DNA from: Schizochytrium sp. TIO01
Lineage: Eukaryota > Sar > Bigyra > Thraustochytrida > Thraustochytriidae
Direction of reading: 5' to 3'
Length of the DNA: 64,000 bases
Assembly: GCA_004764695.1 (NCBI GenBank)
Contig: SMSO01000031.1
Span: 4,573,048 to 4,637,047 of the forward strand
Every line of letters starts with the position of its first letter. The stretch's first letter is position 1. The notes under the pieces were generated by a model, which did no database searches, had not been told where the DNA came from, and saw only the letters and a program-made list of their open reading frames with translations. Below are positions 1-10,497 of this stretch, one piece after another. The translations under genes and the position numbers were made by a program.

Positions 1-441
1 ATTTGCCCAGGCCTTCGCGAAGCACTCTTAGCTGAAGCCAAAGACGCAGACGCTGCAACGCTACGGTCTTTGTTAGCTTATGGCGCACAAGAAACTAACG
101 CAGACTATATTTCCCGCATGCAAGCCCATGTGGGATTTCTTGCTGGCGTTTATCAAACTTCAGTGTCAATGCTATCGAAGGCACCATATGAAATGGTGCC
201 TTCTGGAAGCAAACACCCGAGCAAGCAAGGCGGTCTTGTTGAGGCATGGCGTTGGATTGCCATGAGTCTGAATCGCCCTCCTAATCGGTGGACACCCCAT
301 TTGATCCTCGCTTTTGTCGCAGTTTCTGGGCACGAGCTTTCTCGTCACTTTCCGACACAAATGGTCAAATTGATCGATCTCTTGGCATCTTCTAAATTCG
401 TTGATAAGTGCAAAGAGGCTGGGCAAGCTCGACCTTGCTGA
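1..441 (+). CDS. GLE1: GLE1-like mRNA export factor, C-terminal part (cut by window edge)
   Basis: The reading frame is already open at base 1, so the 5' part lies outside the window. GLE1 works at the cytoplasmic face of the nuclear pore, where with inositol hexakisphosphate it activates the DEAD-box ATPase DBP5 during mRNA export. The match is to the conserved C-terminal helical domain. It has the tract GGLVEAWRWIAMSLNRPPN, equivalent to the HGL-WRWLA-ILNM-P core of animal GLE1, and before it a NADYISRMQAHVGFLAGVYQ helix aligning with QDNFLKRM--YAAIIQ. After it comes a stretch matching TATLLFDFLEVCG--L---Y--QF. The frame stops at TGA (439-441), but the expected last segment continues in the next frame (401-592). 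Homology was recalled from family sequences, not searched. Confidence 0.75.
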   Translation: MCPGLREALLAEAKDADAATLRSLLAYGAQETNADYISRMQAHVGFLAGVYQTSVSMLSKAPYEMVPSGSKHPSKQGGLVEAWRWIAMSLNRPPNRWTPHLILAFVAVSGHELSRHFPTQMVKLIDLLASSKFVDKCKEAGQARPC

Positions 442-592
442 CTCAGATAATGATGTAGATCGGTTCACTACGTACACAGAACTCTTTCATGCCTTCGCAA
501 AGGAAAAGAAGGTTCGTCCTCCTGGTCGTGTAGAGGATGGTCAGGATGTCCGCCAGCTCGTGCTCCAAGTAGCCTCGAACCAGGCGCTGTAA
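401..592 (+). CDS. GLE1: GLE1 C-terminal tail, continuing in the +1 frame
   Basis: This frame overlaps the end of the upstream GLE1 frame, has no useful ATG, and ends at TAA 590-592. Its RFTTYTELFHAFAKEKKVRP segment aligns with the last conserved GLE1 helix of animals ([20 protein letters not shown]), so it is the expected end of the same protein. Joining the two parts needs a +1 shift somewhere between about 400 and 441. The interval is far too short for a normal intron. An indel in the assembly, a pseudogene lesion, or real frameshifting would each explain it. Confidence 0.55.
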   Translation: MISAKRLGKLDLADSDNDVDRFTTYTELFHAFAKEKKVRPPGRVEDGQDVRQLVLQVASNQAL

Positions 593-3488
593 TTTCATAT
601 AGTCTTCATTCTTATAACTCTTATATCCCTTTTTTAAAACCAATGTAGTCGCGATTTTCTATAATTCTCTTCATATGTATTGGTCACTTTCATGAATACA
701 TATCAAATAACGACACTAGGTGCGGCATTGGAAATCCTGAAATCGACTGGCCTATACCATGCTCTTCTGCTTTTTTCTTAGGAGAAAATTTGGATGGGGT
801 GGTTCATCTCTATAGTCTCCTTAATCAATAACATTCTATCACAGAATGATCCAGTGCTGTTTAGAACCACATAAAAATTTGACCATCATTTGGACTATCT
901 ATAGATACCTCTAGATTTCATAGGGCTGCTGCTAACCATCAAACATAAGAGGTTTTGTTATAAAAAACCAACTTCATGAAATCTCTCTGATGACTTGAAT
1001 TTCGTAGAGCGCAAAGCAAAGAATGTAATTCTTAGGTCATTTGATTGCCTTGCACTAGGGTAGGAAGCATGTTGAGTATGCTACTACTTTGTTCTGTTTA
1101 ACACATAACCAAAGAGAAGAACTTGCTATCACATAGTTCACTCTTTATATCGTACAATTGTATCTTCTCTTGCCATTTTGTGCATGATTTACTACTATTA
1201 CGGATTTTAAGTCCTATAATTGTACCGAAACCAAATCCTGGTGTATTCAGTGAATACGGACATCTTCACAACTCCTCTGGCATTTTCATTTTCCTGGTTG
1301 ACGGCCTAATCGTACATTGGATATGTCCTGAGCCTAATCTCTTCGGGGCCAGGATGTCATATAAGAAAAATAAAGCAGGGCTTGCAGGACTTTACGTTTA
1401 TTTGATTTTACATTTTGGTACAACATGTTGCAGATGATAGTTGATTCGTGCCAGGAAATTGCATCTCAAAGCATCAGACACAATTTGTTAGGCATCTACT
1501 CGTCCACAAACTCTATCCAACTCGTACCTACCCACGCAGTGGCTAAATAGCAACACATAACATATCATAAGCGAGTCATTTAATTTCCCAGGAGAAGGTC
1601 TACCCTACTTTCTAGGCTAAGACAAACTACTGGCACTTATGGAGTAAATTCAACTCGGGAGTGAGGTCAGGAATCCCCAGCAATATAACTTGATAAATAC
1701 ACGGTCCGAGACCACAAGAATAAAAGAGCTTTAATTACCTTTGCCTGGAAGCTCCAAGAAGGGAGTGCTCGCTACCTATCCGACCATGAAGCTGTAGGAG
1801 AGGTCATTCTGTTGCCGGTAAAATGAGGGAGTTGAGTCTGAACGTGCTTGTTGGCAACCGATGGAAAACATGCAATGGGCAGTTAAGCTCATTTTCTGCA
1901 CGGTGCTTTCCATGGATTCTTTAACTGTCAGTATAATAAGCACAGCTGAATTGCTAAATAAATTCAGTCATCTTACCTGCATAGTAAATCGGCTCAGATA
2001 AGAATATTCGTTCTGAAGTGAATCAACAGAGTCTTCTTATGTTTAGGTATTAATCAAGGTCTACCGATTGATTCTGTTAAAATAATTCATGTTGAAGAAA
2101 GTCGATCGATTGTCACATATGCAAAATCGTGGTTTGCTGGTAGGTTTAGTACCGTTGTTAATGTGTTGCGATATCGCACAATTTCAAGTGCAAGATTTAT
2201 GAAGTTCATTTATTATCATGAGACAATAGCAAGAATGTGTCATAGATGTACGGTTTGAAGACACAGAAGAGCTGAAAGAGTCAAACTTTTGTCGCCTTGC
2301 GCCCTTCTACTTATAGCCTGTAGAATTGAGATGGATCATAGCCATTCGTATCACTTGAGCTAAAGAGTTTCGTGATAGGCAGCGGCCAATCCACAACTCG
2401 CTATCTTGGTGACACAAAGTGTTTCAATTTATAGAGGTAGGCAGGCACCACCTTTCTCGTTCTTCAAGTTGTCCAGCACATCGCCAGTGCCGATGCCAGG
2501 CCTAGCTGCGAAAGTGTCATGTACTTACTTGTCCACGGTCCAACCTGAGGCATCTACCTACACGCTCGCGAAGTACAATGCAGGATTCATCGTTGTCTTG
2601 CCACCCAAATCAAATGATTCCCCAAATCCATCGAATTCAACTGCTGAGCAGCTCATGATTTCCTACCCATCTTAGGCCCATACGAGTGCGGGGAAACAAA
2701 GGCAAGCCAAGATGGCGCCCTCCATGAGTCGCCAGAAGCCCCCCTCCCCAACATCACCTGCCGCACTGTTGTTCGAAGCAAAAGGTTGGAGCGAAGGAGT
2801 GTGGGGGGCTTTATGAGACTTTTTGTTCGATGTCATCAAGTTCTCCCAAGCCCAGGCAGGGAGGGCTGGGAAGAAGAGGATCAGGGTAGATGGGTATAAA
2901 AATTGACTGGCGCTATGGGAGTTACCTAATGCCAGGATACTTTGCTCTTCGATGTTCACAGCTACCTGCTTCCGTGGCTCTGGCAAGATACGGGCGGTTT
3001 TGGCCTCCCTCCTTTCTTCAAGTCGACTCCTCATGTCATCTCTCTTTCGGAAAAGTGAAAATCCGTTATCCACAATCTCGATCGATCGATTGCAGAAGGT
3101 ACTGGTACTAGGCATTGTTTATGTTTTGACAATAACATCCTCGATGAGTTTTTTTGGTTATGTGCTCTTTCGAATAAATAGGCTAATCAATTTTTGAAGA
3201 TTTGCCCGAAAGAAGAAAGTTGAAGCTTGGCTGGCCTTCCGCGCAGATTTAGGATGCTATGGGGTTTGAGATCCTTGCCATTATAAGGTACGCGCGTGGA
3301 GGCGCCATGTAGTAAATAAACATTGTACAGAGGTTGAAAAACTGGAGCGGCGTACTCTTACTCTTTGTATCGGTATTAGGTACGCGCTTATAAAACAATC
3401 GAATACTAGGTACTAAAACTAACCCGAAGCCGTCTATTCTCTAAAATTCTTGAACTTGCCATACCTTCGAGTCTGTGCCAGGGCATTC

Positions 3489-3514
3489 CTGCTGCTGCTG
3501 CTGCTGCTGCTGGT
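3489..3514. repeat. CTG trinucleotide run
   Basis: About eight CTG/TGC units in an otherwise non-repetitive stretch; the plus frame reads as poly-leucine. Confidence 0.9.
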
Positions 3515-4502
3515 GGTGGGAGCACTTCGTGAACCTGCTCTGTTATTGATACTCTTTTCGTGTTTAGCAGCTAGGGGCCTCCATCTTGGTTTCTTGAGGA
3601 CCTGTTTGGTTGTCATCTGCTGCAAAGTTTCAACTTCTTTTAAGCTGCAAATTCACCACCATCGGTACCGTGCTTCGGAGGGAGATATACAAATCGGCCT
3701 GTAGCACCACATCCTTTCGTAGTCGGCCTCACGCCGAATCAGCGCATGCTTTCTCCATGATGGCAATAATTCGGTCTTTAGTCACCGCTATTGCGCCAGG
3801 CCTCCTGCTTCTTCAAGTTTGTTTACCTGACTGGCTCGCGCCATATTGCTCCTCCAAGTTCAAGTTCTTCTGCGAGACGCTGGCGTGATGGCTGTCATTG
3901 AACCCATCAGCATCTCGTTGAACCCATCACAGCGAGCGCAACGCTTTCTTTCACTGAGCGATCTCGCGATGACGAGGTTTGCAGTACACAGTGTCTTTCC
4001 GATGTTATTTATCCCAGAAGGGTGAGAAAATACCTACCAGCTCCTACCTTTCGTTACTATTACTACTACGACTATTACTACTACTACATTGCATTGTTTT
4101 ATAAAAGTTCATTTTTCCATTAAAAGTGAAGAAAGGATTTCTTTTAGTTACTAGTAAAAACTAACTCAACCTTCACTGAATAGTGCCTATACATTCGTCT
4201 AGATAGCCGTAGCTGGGCAAGTGCGTAGTTTTCTCATTACTTTATTTTTTTTAAATTTAAACATTTGCAATTAAATTTCATAAAATTAACATTAAAATAG
4301 AAGTCTTAATTGAGACGATGAGAAGAAAACTAACTTCAAGAGAACTAGATGGATAAGATAGGCAGAAGCAGCAGTCTATTCGATTTTGACTTCTCCTTAC
4401 CAGCCTCTTCGGTGCCTGTTGATCGATCTCCGCGGTGGGCTTGGGCGCCGACACGTTCGAGATTGTTGCCAGCAATCGCGCAGACGCCTCAGAAAGAAAC
4501 TC

Positions 4503-4536
4503 AAGCAAAGGTGTTCCTTAAGCAAAGGTGTTCCTT
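4503..4536. repeat. Tandem 17-bp direct repeat
   Basis: AAGCAAAGGTGTTCCTT occurs twice, head to tail and without mismatch. Confidence 0.9.
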
Positions 4537-5075
4537 CCTTCCCGACTGGCTGCAAGTGCAGATATATATATATATATATATATAAATCGGTGATTAACTC
4601 TGACCGCTTTAGTTTCACGATCACAGGCTCAGACAGAGGAGCTGACTGTGATGCAGCCGGCTCAAGCGTCACGGCCATCTTCTCTGGAGAGCATGTACCA
4701 GGCAGCTATTAGGTACTTGAGGTTCTTCGGGCTGGAGAGCATCAACCAACTCTTCGCGCGCGCAAGTCATGAGAAACAGGAGACTTTGCTCTGCACACTC
4801 CGTTTGTTGGTTTCTTGTCGCTGTTTTCAGCTTCATTCTGCGAAGTTCGTCGCTCTTCGCGCCCTCTCCTTCCTCTTCGTCGAGGCCAACCGAGACCGTG
4901 CCTCCCAGCAGAGCTCGAGGCAGGCCGCTAGCTAGCTCCCACCGCCGCGCCTGCCAGGCACACGGCCTCCGCGACGCTCGAGCTTAAATGCAGCCGCAAA
5001 GCCAAGAATGATGTCCTGGCGTCGCACATTTCGCCTTCGTATCACCCGAACAATCGACGACAGACAGTGCAGTAA

Positions 5076-5079
5076 AGAA

Positions 5080-5131
<52 letters not shown>

Positions 5132-5134
5132 AGA
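5076..5134. repeat. GAAA tetranucleotide array
   Basis: About fourteen units of GAAA. Similar arrays are at 14160-14219 and 38204-38258, and the complementary CTTT form is at 9676-9720. Confidence 0.95.
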
Positions 5135-5703
5135 AACAGGGAACCAAGTCCGCTTAGTACAGCATAGACGATGTAGTAGGTAGGTATTCCTGGGAACGCC
5201 GTGAATGCGTGAGATAGGAGTGGAGTAGGTATTCACTTACGGAAAACTGTACCCCTCTGCGGGGCACCATTGTGCTCAGAGTTTTATTTATTTCGATTTT
5301 CCTTTTTTATTAAGAGGAACGAAAGAAATGAGACTCAATACATGGATTCCGCAAACCTTGTTGCCGATTTCCGCAGAGGGACCTTCTTACCGTGGGTTTG
5401 AAATTCTGGTTTCCCCTCCTCCCGCGTCGTTTTCAATCGCAGAATTAGTAAGCTCACGATTGGGTTGACCACTAAAGATTCTTTCTTTGGTTCTCACTAC
5501 TGTTACGCACGTGCGAAAAACTTCGAAAGGGCTATTAAGAAAAAGAAAGAAAATATTCTTCCAATTGGATTTATTTTAATTATGGAGGAAGCAGCAAAAC
5601 AAATAGACACATTTTGCAAGAGCAATCGTTGTCAGCTCCGCAAACCGTGAACTCGGGAAGCGCTGGGTTTGCACAAGGTTTAAGATAACAGGTCACAGGA
5701 GCC

Positions 5704-7383
5704 ATGGTGACCCCTGTAGTGACAAGGATCCTAGCGATCCTCGTGGCCGCTGCTGCGAGCTTGGATGTCGCAGCAGGCGCTAACACGACTCAATACAATG
5801 TCATTTTAATCGCCTCAGACGATCTCAAGGTTAACCTTGGTGCGTATGGCGACCCAGTGGCAGACACACCCAATATTGATGCTCTCATGAACCGCGGCGT
5901 TCGCTTTGAAAACATGCACTGTCAGAAGTCAGAATGCGCGCCCTCGCGATCCTCTATGATTGCAGGCCGTAGACCTGACTCGCTCAAGGTCTGGGCCTTC
6001 GATCCTGTATTCCGCGAGTACAACCCAAAGCTCATGACACTCCCTGGTCATCTGCGTTACACAGGGAACTACCGTGCTGTGGCAGTTGGCAAAATTCTCG
6101 ATAACAGAAACTTCAATGTTGACGACAGTGTCACGCCGGACCTCTGTGGTCAAGATATTTACCTCAATGCAGACATGGTGCATTGCAGCTGGGATGAGTA
6201 CGTTAGCCCCAACATCATTCGCGATGAAGACGTTTGCAATGGTACCAATGCCTTGCGCTGGCCAGTTTCTGAAGCAGAGGAGGCAGACTACGACCAAGAC
6301 GACCACTTTGTCACCCTCATGCTTGAGACAAATAACCAGACCCTCAAACGCTCACAGGACTATTGTATTCGCACCATCGCTGTTGAAAAGCTTCGTGGTC
6401 TTGCACAGAACTACACAGACAATGGTCAACCATTTTTTCTCGGCGTTGGCTTCATGAAGCCTCACATGCCATGGATTGCGCCATACTACGATTTTGAGCA
6501 CTTTCGTACCATTCCAGACAGTATGATGGCACCACCGCCTGAAATTTCTGACCCTCTTGATAACAACACCTTCTGGACCGACCAGTCGTCTTCGTGGACG
6601 AAGAAGTCGGCAAACAGCGAGATCGCGAAATACGCGAACTATGAAGACTACAACACACCTGATCGTGCTCGTGCATACCATGCTGCCGTACGCTTTGTGG
6701 ATCGTCAGGTTGGTGAGTTCTTGGACGTTCTCAACAACGAGATCGACCCTATTGTGCGCAACCGTACTATGGTAATCTTTTGGGGCGACCATGGTTACCA
6801 TCTGGGAAGCTTTGGTCTTTGGGCGAAGAAGACTGTCCTGGAACAGGCCACCCGTGTTCCTTTTTCGATCATGCCACCTCCTGAGTGGTCTGCTAAGAAT
6901 AACTTCGAGGCTGGCAAGGCAACGTACTCAGTCACAGACACTGTTGACATGTACCCAACCGTCGTGGACATTCTTGGTCTCCCTTCACCGAATCACACAC
7001 TTGCCGGTACCAGCCTTGTCCCGATTCTAAAGAATGTTTCGGCACAGGTTCGTGCTGCGTCTGTTAACGAATACGAATCGTGGGAGAACTCTAATTATGT
7101 TGGGTACTCCATCCGGACCATGTACTATAGACTTATTGTCTACATGAAGCTGGATACGAGCACCGGTGAATTTGACACAAGCACAGAAACGAAAATGGAG
7201 CTATACCAGTACAGTCAGCCTGGTGATTTTGAGGCGCTCAACGTAATCGCTAATAGCAGCTTTGCTGATGTTAAAGCAAGGATGCTCTCTCTTGTTCCTA
7301 CGAATAGTTCTGACACTGACTGGACAAACCTTCTTAATGTTGACCCGTGGGATGTTGACCAGGGTCCTCTTAGTAGTTTGTAA
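5704..7383 (+). CDS. Secreted sulfatase, iduronate-2-sulfatase type (copy 1)
   Basis: A 559-residue sulfatase expected to hydrolyse sulfate esters, most likely on a sulfated polysaccharide; the exact substrate cannot be read from sequence. A hydrophobic signal peptide covers residues 1-25. Metal ligands D39/D40 lie in IASDDLK, and the active-site motif C78-A-P-S-R carries the cysteine that is converted to formylglycine. K252 and H254 sit in FMKPHMPW, and D362/H363 in WGDHGYHLG, followed by the conserved KKT. Several N-x-S/T sites suit a secreted or lysosomal glycoprotein. The ATG (GAGCCATGG) directly precedes the signal peptide. It is intronless and ends at TAA. Copy 2 starts about 3.1 kb downstream and is nearly collinear. 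Family assignment is firm, substrate is not. Confidence 0.93.
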   Translation: MVTPVVTRILAILVAAAASLDVAAGANTTQYNVILIASDDLKVNLGAYGDPVADTPNIDALMNRGVRFENMHCQKSECAPSRSSMIAGRRPDSLKVWAFDPVFREYNPKLMTLPGHLRYTGNYRAVAVGKILDNRNFNVDDSVTPDLCGQDIYLNADMVHCSWDEYVSPNIIRDEDVCNGTNALRWPVSEAEEADYDQDDHFVTLMLETNNQTLKRSQDYCIRTIAVEKLRGLAQNYTDNGQPFFLGVGFMKPHMPWIAPYYDFEHFRTIPDSMMAPPPEISDPLDNNTFWTDQSSSWTKKSANSEIAKYANYEDYNTPDRARAYHAAVRFVDRQVGEFLDVLNNEIDPIVRNRTMVIFWGDHGYHLGSFGLWAKKTVLEQATRVPFSIMPPPEWSAKNNFEAGKATYSVTDTVDMYPTVVDILGLPSPNHTLAGTSLVPILKNVSAQVRAASVNEYESWENSNYVGYSIRTMYYRLIVYMKLDTSTGEFDTSTETKMELYQYSQPGDFEALNVIANSSFADVKARMLSLVPTNSSDTDWTNLLNVDPWDVDQGPLSSL

Positions 7384-9029
7384 TATTCCTCTCGTGCCCT
7401 CTGCTCTCTCGCACGTAGATTCTTCTGAATCTGGATCGCAAACAGTTTTTTAGGCTACTTAGAGGAGTAGACCATTTTTGTTTTGACAATCCAAACATTG
7501 TACTAGCCACTGACTTATTGAATACTACACAAATACGGTTTTAATTTCAATACTATATTAATGGAGAAAATGTTTCTTGAAAAGTATGCTTTTTTTAGTC
7601 GCTTGCTTTGTAGGTTCTATACTATGAGGAACGTGTTTCTGAGGGCATTTGGCTTGCACTGCAAAATTTTCCGTCGGTGATTGATTCTAAGAACAACTTT
7701 ATAAGTTGCTTGGGCAAACTCAAAGTTTGGGGTGCATTGTTGCAGCAGCTTACGACGCCTGGGGAGCTTGCTTACGTGCGTGCGAAACCTTATCCTGGAA
7801 GTTTTTTGCTCCCTCGCATTTCATTTAAAGTACTAATGAATATGCCTCTAGAGTTCTAGGAGGTTGTGTATATACTGCGCTGTCAAAATTGACCAGGCGA
7901 CCAAAAGCTGCACTAAAAATGTTGGTGAATGGATGGGGAAAATCATTATCATGATTTTCTCAGTAATTCTACCTTCTTCAATATATTTCTTCGTTATTCA
8001 CAATGAAGCGCAATATGTCTATCTAATATTGTGCGTATTTTTAGGAGCCAGCTTGTGGGTAACTTCTAGCAGAAACGAAATTTGGAAAATCTAGTTTCTC
8101 GATTTTTATGACATCATTGTTCATGCGGCTGAGGAAGCTACTACGATGCTGCGTCTCATAAAGGTCTATCATTGCCCTCCAATAGATCCTCACGTCAAGC
8201 AAAGTCCCCACCGTATCAGGACTCCAGGGTTTGCCCCAGTATTTCTTCTTGGGCTGCCTCAGCCCATCCCAGAGATACATACATACTCCATACTCCCAGG
8301 CCATCTTGCTTCGTCATTCCTCCTTCAAACGACGACAAGAACACCTCGCACAATCCGCAACTCATGGTACCTAGGCGTATTTGTCCTCCTTTGTTGTAGC
8401 AGGCAGGCGGGCGCCGCAGTAAGCAGATAGATCCGCATTCCTTCACGCACGCAGAGCAAGCCAAGGGGTGCCATCTTCCGAGTCGCTCAGCCCTTCAAAC
8501 AAACGCCTCGAAGCGAAGACTCCCACGATCTGCATGTTCCATGGCCGCCAGTTCCACAACTTTGGCCCTAATTCTTTCACATCGTGACCGGCTGCCACGC
8601 CGCCGCAATTCCACCCGTTCTCATTCAGACCGCATCCAATTCAGACCAAGCTTCAAGTCCGCTATACTCTGCCACCAACTAAGCAGCTAAGCATCCGCCA
8701 CGATATACACTGCTGCCGCCTCCACACACATTCACTCACTCCCTCACTCACTCCTTCACTCACTCACTCACTCACTCCTTGTGCCGCTCCAATTCGGTTA
8801 CTCAGACGAACTACCTCGAGAATCAGCGCAAGTCACGAGTTTTAGCGATGTGCCGAATTCTGAGCGATTGATTTGTCAAAGTGATTGATCGACTGCTTCT
8901 CCGTTTGTTTGTGGTTGATTGTTTCTTTCACGTGGGTCTCAGAGTCCGTGCTGCTGGCTGGCGTTGTCGCCTCGAGCTGCTGGCGCCTCGAGAGCGGCCA
9001 GCATGAGCCAATGAGCTGCTTCTGCCAAA

Positions 9030-9105
9030 GATGTAAGTATGCATGTCTGTATGTATGCATGTCTGTATGTATGCATGTATGTATGTATGTATGTATGTAT
9101 GGCTG
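9030..9105. repeat. GTAT/ATGC tetranucleotide array
   Basis: GTATGTATGCATGTCT-like units give way to pure GTAT, an imperfect but long array. Confidence 0.9.
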
Positions 9106-9335
9106 TCTCAGCAAAGAACCCGCATGTCTCTAGCTAGTACACTCACCAGCTCAATGCTTGCACAGAAGAAGTCACTGTGCATGAGCGAACGTCGCATATG
9201 AAATGAATGAATGAATGAATAAATGACACAAGAAATGCATGCACTGCCAGTCCTGCATCGGCACGCCAAAGCATCTCAAGCTTCCAGCCAAGGTGCTTGC
9301 CGGCTTGCCCAGAGCTTCTCCAAGCTCGCCAACCA

Positions 9336-9343
9336 GCATGCAT

Positions 9344-9383
<40 letters not shown>
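9336..9383. repeat. GCAC tetranucleotide array
   Basis: Starts as GCAT and runs as about ten GCAC units. Confidence 0.9.
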
Positions 9384-9438
9384 CGCCTGAGCTTTGCAGG
9401 GATTCCACCTGCTCTTGGTCACTCGAGTTGGATGCGTC

Positions 9439-9479
9439 AATCATTCACTCACTCATTCATTCATTCATTCATTCATTCA
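9439..9479. repeat. ATTC tetranucleotide array
   Basis: About nine ATTC/ACTC units. Confidence 0.9.
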
Positions 9480-9675
9480 ACTCGCTCAGAGCAACAGCCA
9501 ATCTCGCTCCCCGCCTTCACATACAAGCTCCCTCCTGGCGCCAAGCTAACCTGTATGTGCCCAAAGCCCCTCTCCGATGCACCGTTCTCTACCTCTTGAC
9601 AGCGAGGCATTCAGCTCGATCCACGAGACTGGGTAGATCTGTCCCCTCGCGCGATTCCCTTAATTTGGGGATTCC

Positions 9676-9679
9676 TCTC

Positions 9680-9711
<32 letters not shown>

Positions 9712-9720
9712 TTTTTTCTT
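9676..9720. repeat. CTTT tetranucleotide array
   Basis: About ten CTTT units, the complement of the GAAA arrays elsewhere. Confidence 0.9.
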
Positions 9721-10410
9721 TGTTTTTTCCCTTTTCTTTTTGGCGCAGAGAACTGCTCAGACAATCAATATGGCGGCACTTCAAGGCACGGCACAGGCGC
9801 CTGGCCATGCGGTGCATCGATGGGGATGCGCAGCGAGCGAGGACGTGGAGATGCTCTAGAGGCTGGCCTGGTCGACGCCCGATCAGAGCAGCAGGAGGGA
9901 GGAAGAAGAAGAAGAAGGAGGCTGGCAGGCAGCCGGCCGGTGAGCCGAATCCGAGGGCGCTTGCTTCTTTGTTATTTTCTTACACTGGCGAGGAGTGCTA
10001 TGGTTTAGGGTAGCAGGGCGGGCTTTCAAGGGAGCCATTGAAAGTGCTTGTTCGCTGTTTTTGGAGCAGGCGTGGCAACGATATGGACGCAAGATGGTAC
10101 AAGACTCGGACTGCGTAGATATGATGGCTATGGAATTGCAGTAGGCATGCGGATTCAGACATCTGCGCTGGGCAGCGAAGAACGTGGAGAAAAAGAGGTC
10201 GTAAGCCGGCGACCATTTCACGCGTTGCGAGGAGGAGTAACTGATGTTTACATAGATCATAGGTACTTAATGCGACGAGAACTAAGTGGACCAGCCTGCC
10301 TGGAAGCAGAGGTCATCTAGCTACACGGGTTTAGAGGAGGCAGCAAATCGTAAACGAAGTTGGGCGGCTCGTGACTCGAAGGGACTTGCCGAGCAGGCAG
10401 TCTCGAGGAG

Positions 10411-10466
10411 TTACTTACTTACTTACTTACTTACATACTTACATACTTACTTCCTTACTTACTTGC
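10411..10466. repeat. ACTT array just upstream of sulfatase 2
   Basis: ACTT units with a few ACAT variants end 31 bases before the sulfatase 2 ATG, so the array must lie in its 5' UTR or core promoter. Confidence 0.9.
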
Positions 10467-10497
10467 TTTTGCGGTGGTGGAGGTGGTGGTGACTTCA

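Larger units (their letters stand above)
593..5703. other. 5.1 kb intergenic, no gene recognised
   Basis: AT-rich sequence with only short ORFs. The longest is a 147-codon minus-strand ORF (2672-3115) with a true ATG but no recognisable domain. It also holds a CTG run (3489-3514), a tandem 17-bp duplication (4503-4519 and 4520-4536), a TA run (4562-4585), a GAAA array (5076-5134), and a short direct duplication around 3897-3930 sharing TTGAACCCATCA. No RNA gene was seen. Confidence 0.5.
7384..10497. other. Intergenic between sulfatases 1 and 2, dense in simple repeats
   Basis: 3.1 kb with no recognised gene. It carries CACT (8728-8779), GTAT/ATGC (9030-9105), GAAT (9200-9225), GCAC (9336-9383), ATTC (9439-9479), CTTT (9676-9720) and ACTT (10411-10466) arrays. 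ORFs here are mostly by-products of the repeats. Confidence 0.6.

Noticed and set aside
2672-3115. 147-codon minus-strand ORF with ATG
   Set aside because: No domain, signal or homologue recognised and no other support; mentioned only in the spacer entry.
4932-5236. ORFs rich in FLSFFLSFF near 5.1 kb (also 14.0 and 38.2 kb)
   Set aside because: Translations of GAAA arrays on the opposite strand.
9239-9859. 206-codon plus-strand ORF
   Set aside because: It runs through the GCAC, ATTC and CTTT arrays and reads as repeat-derived peptide.
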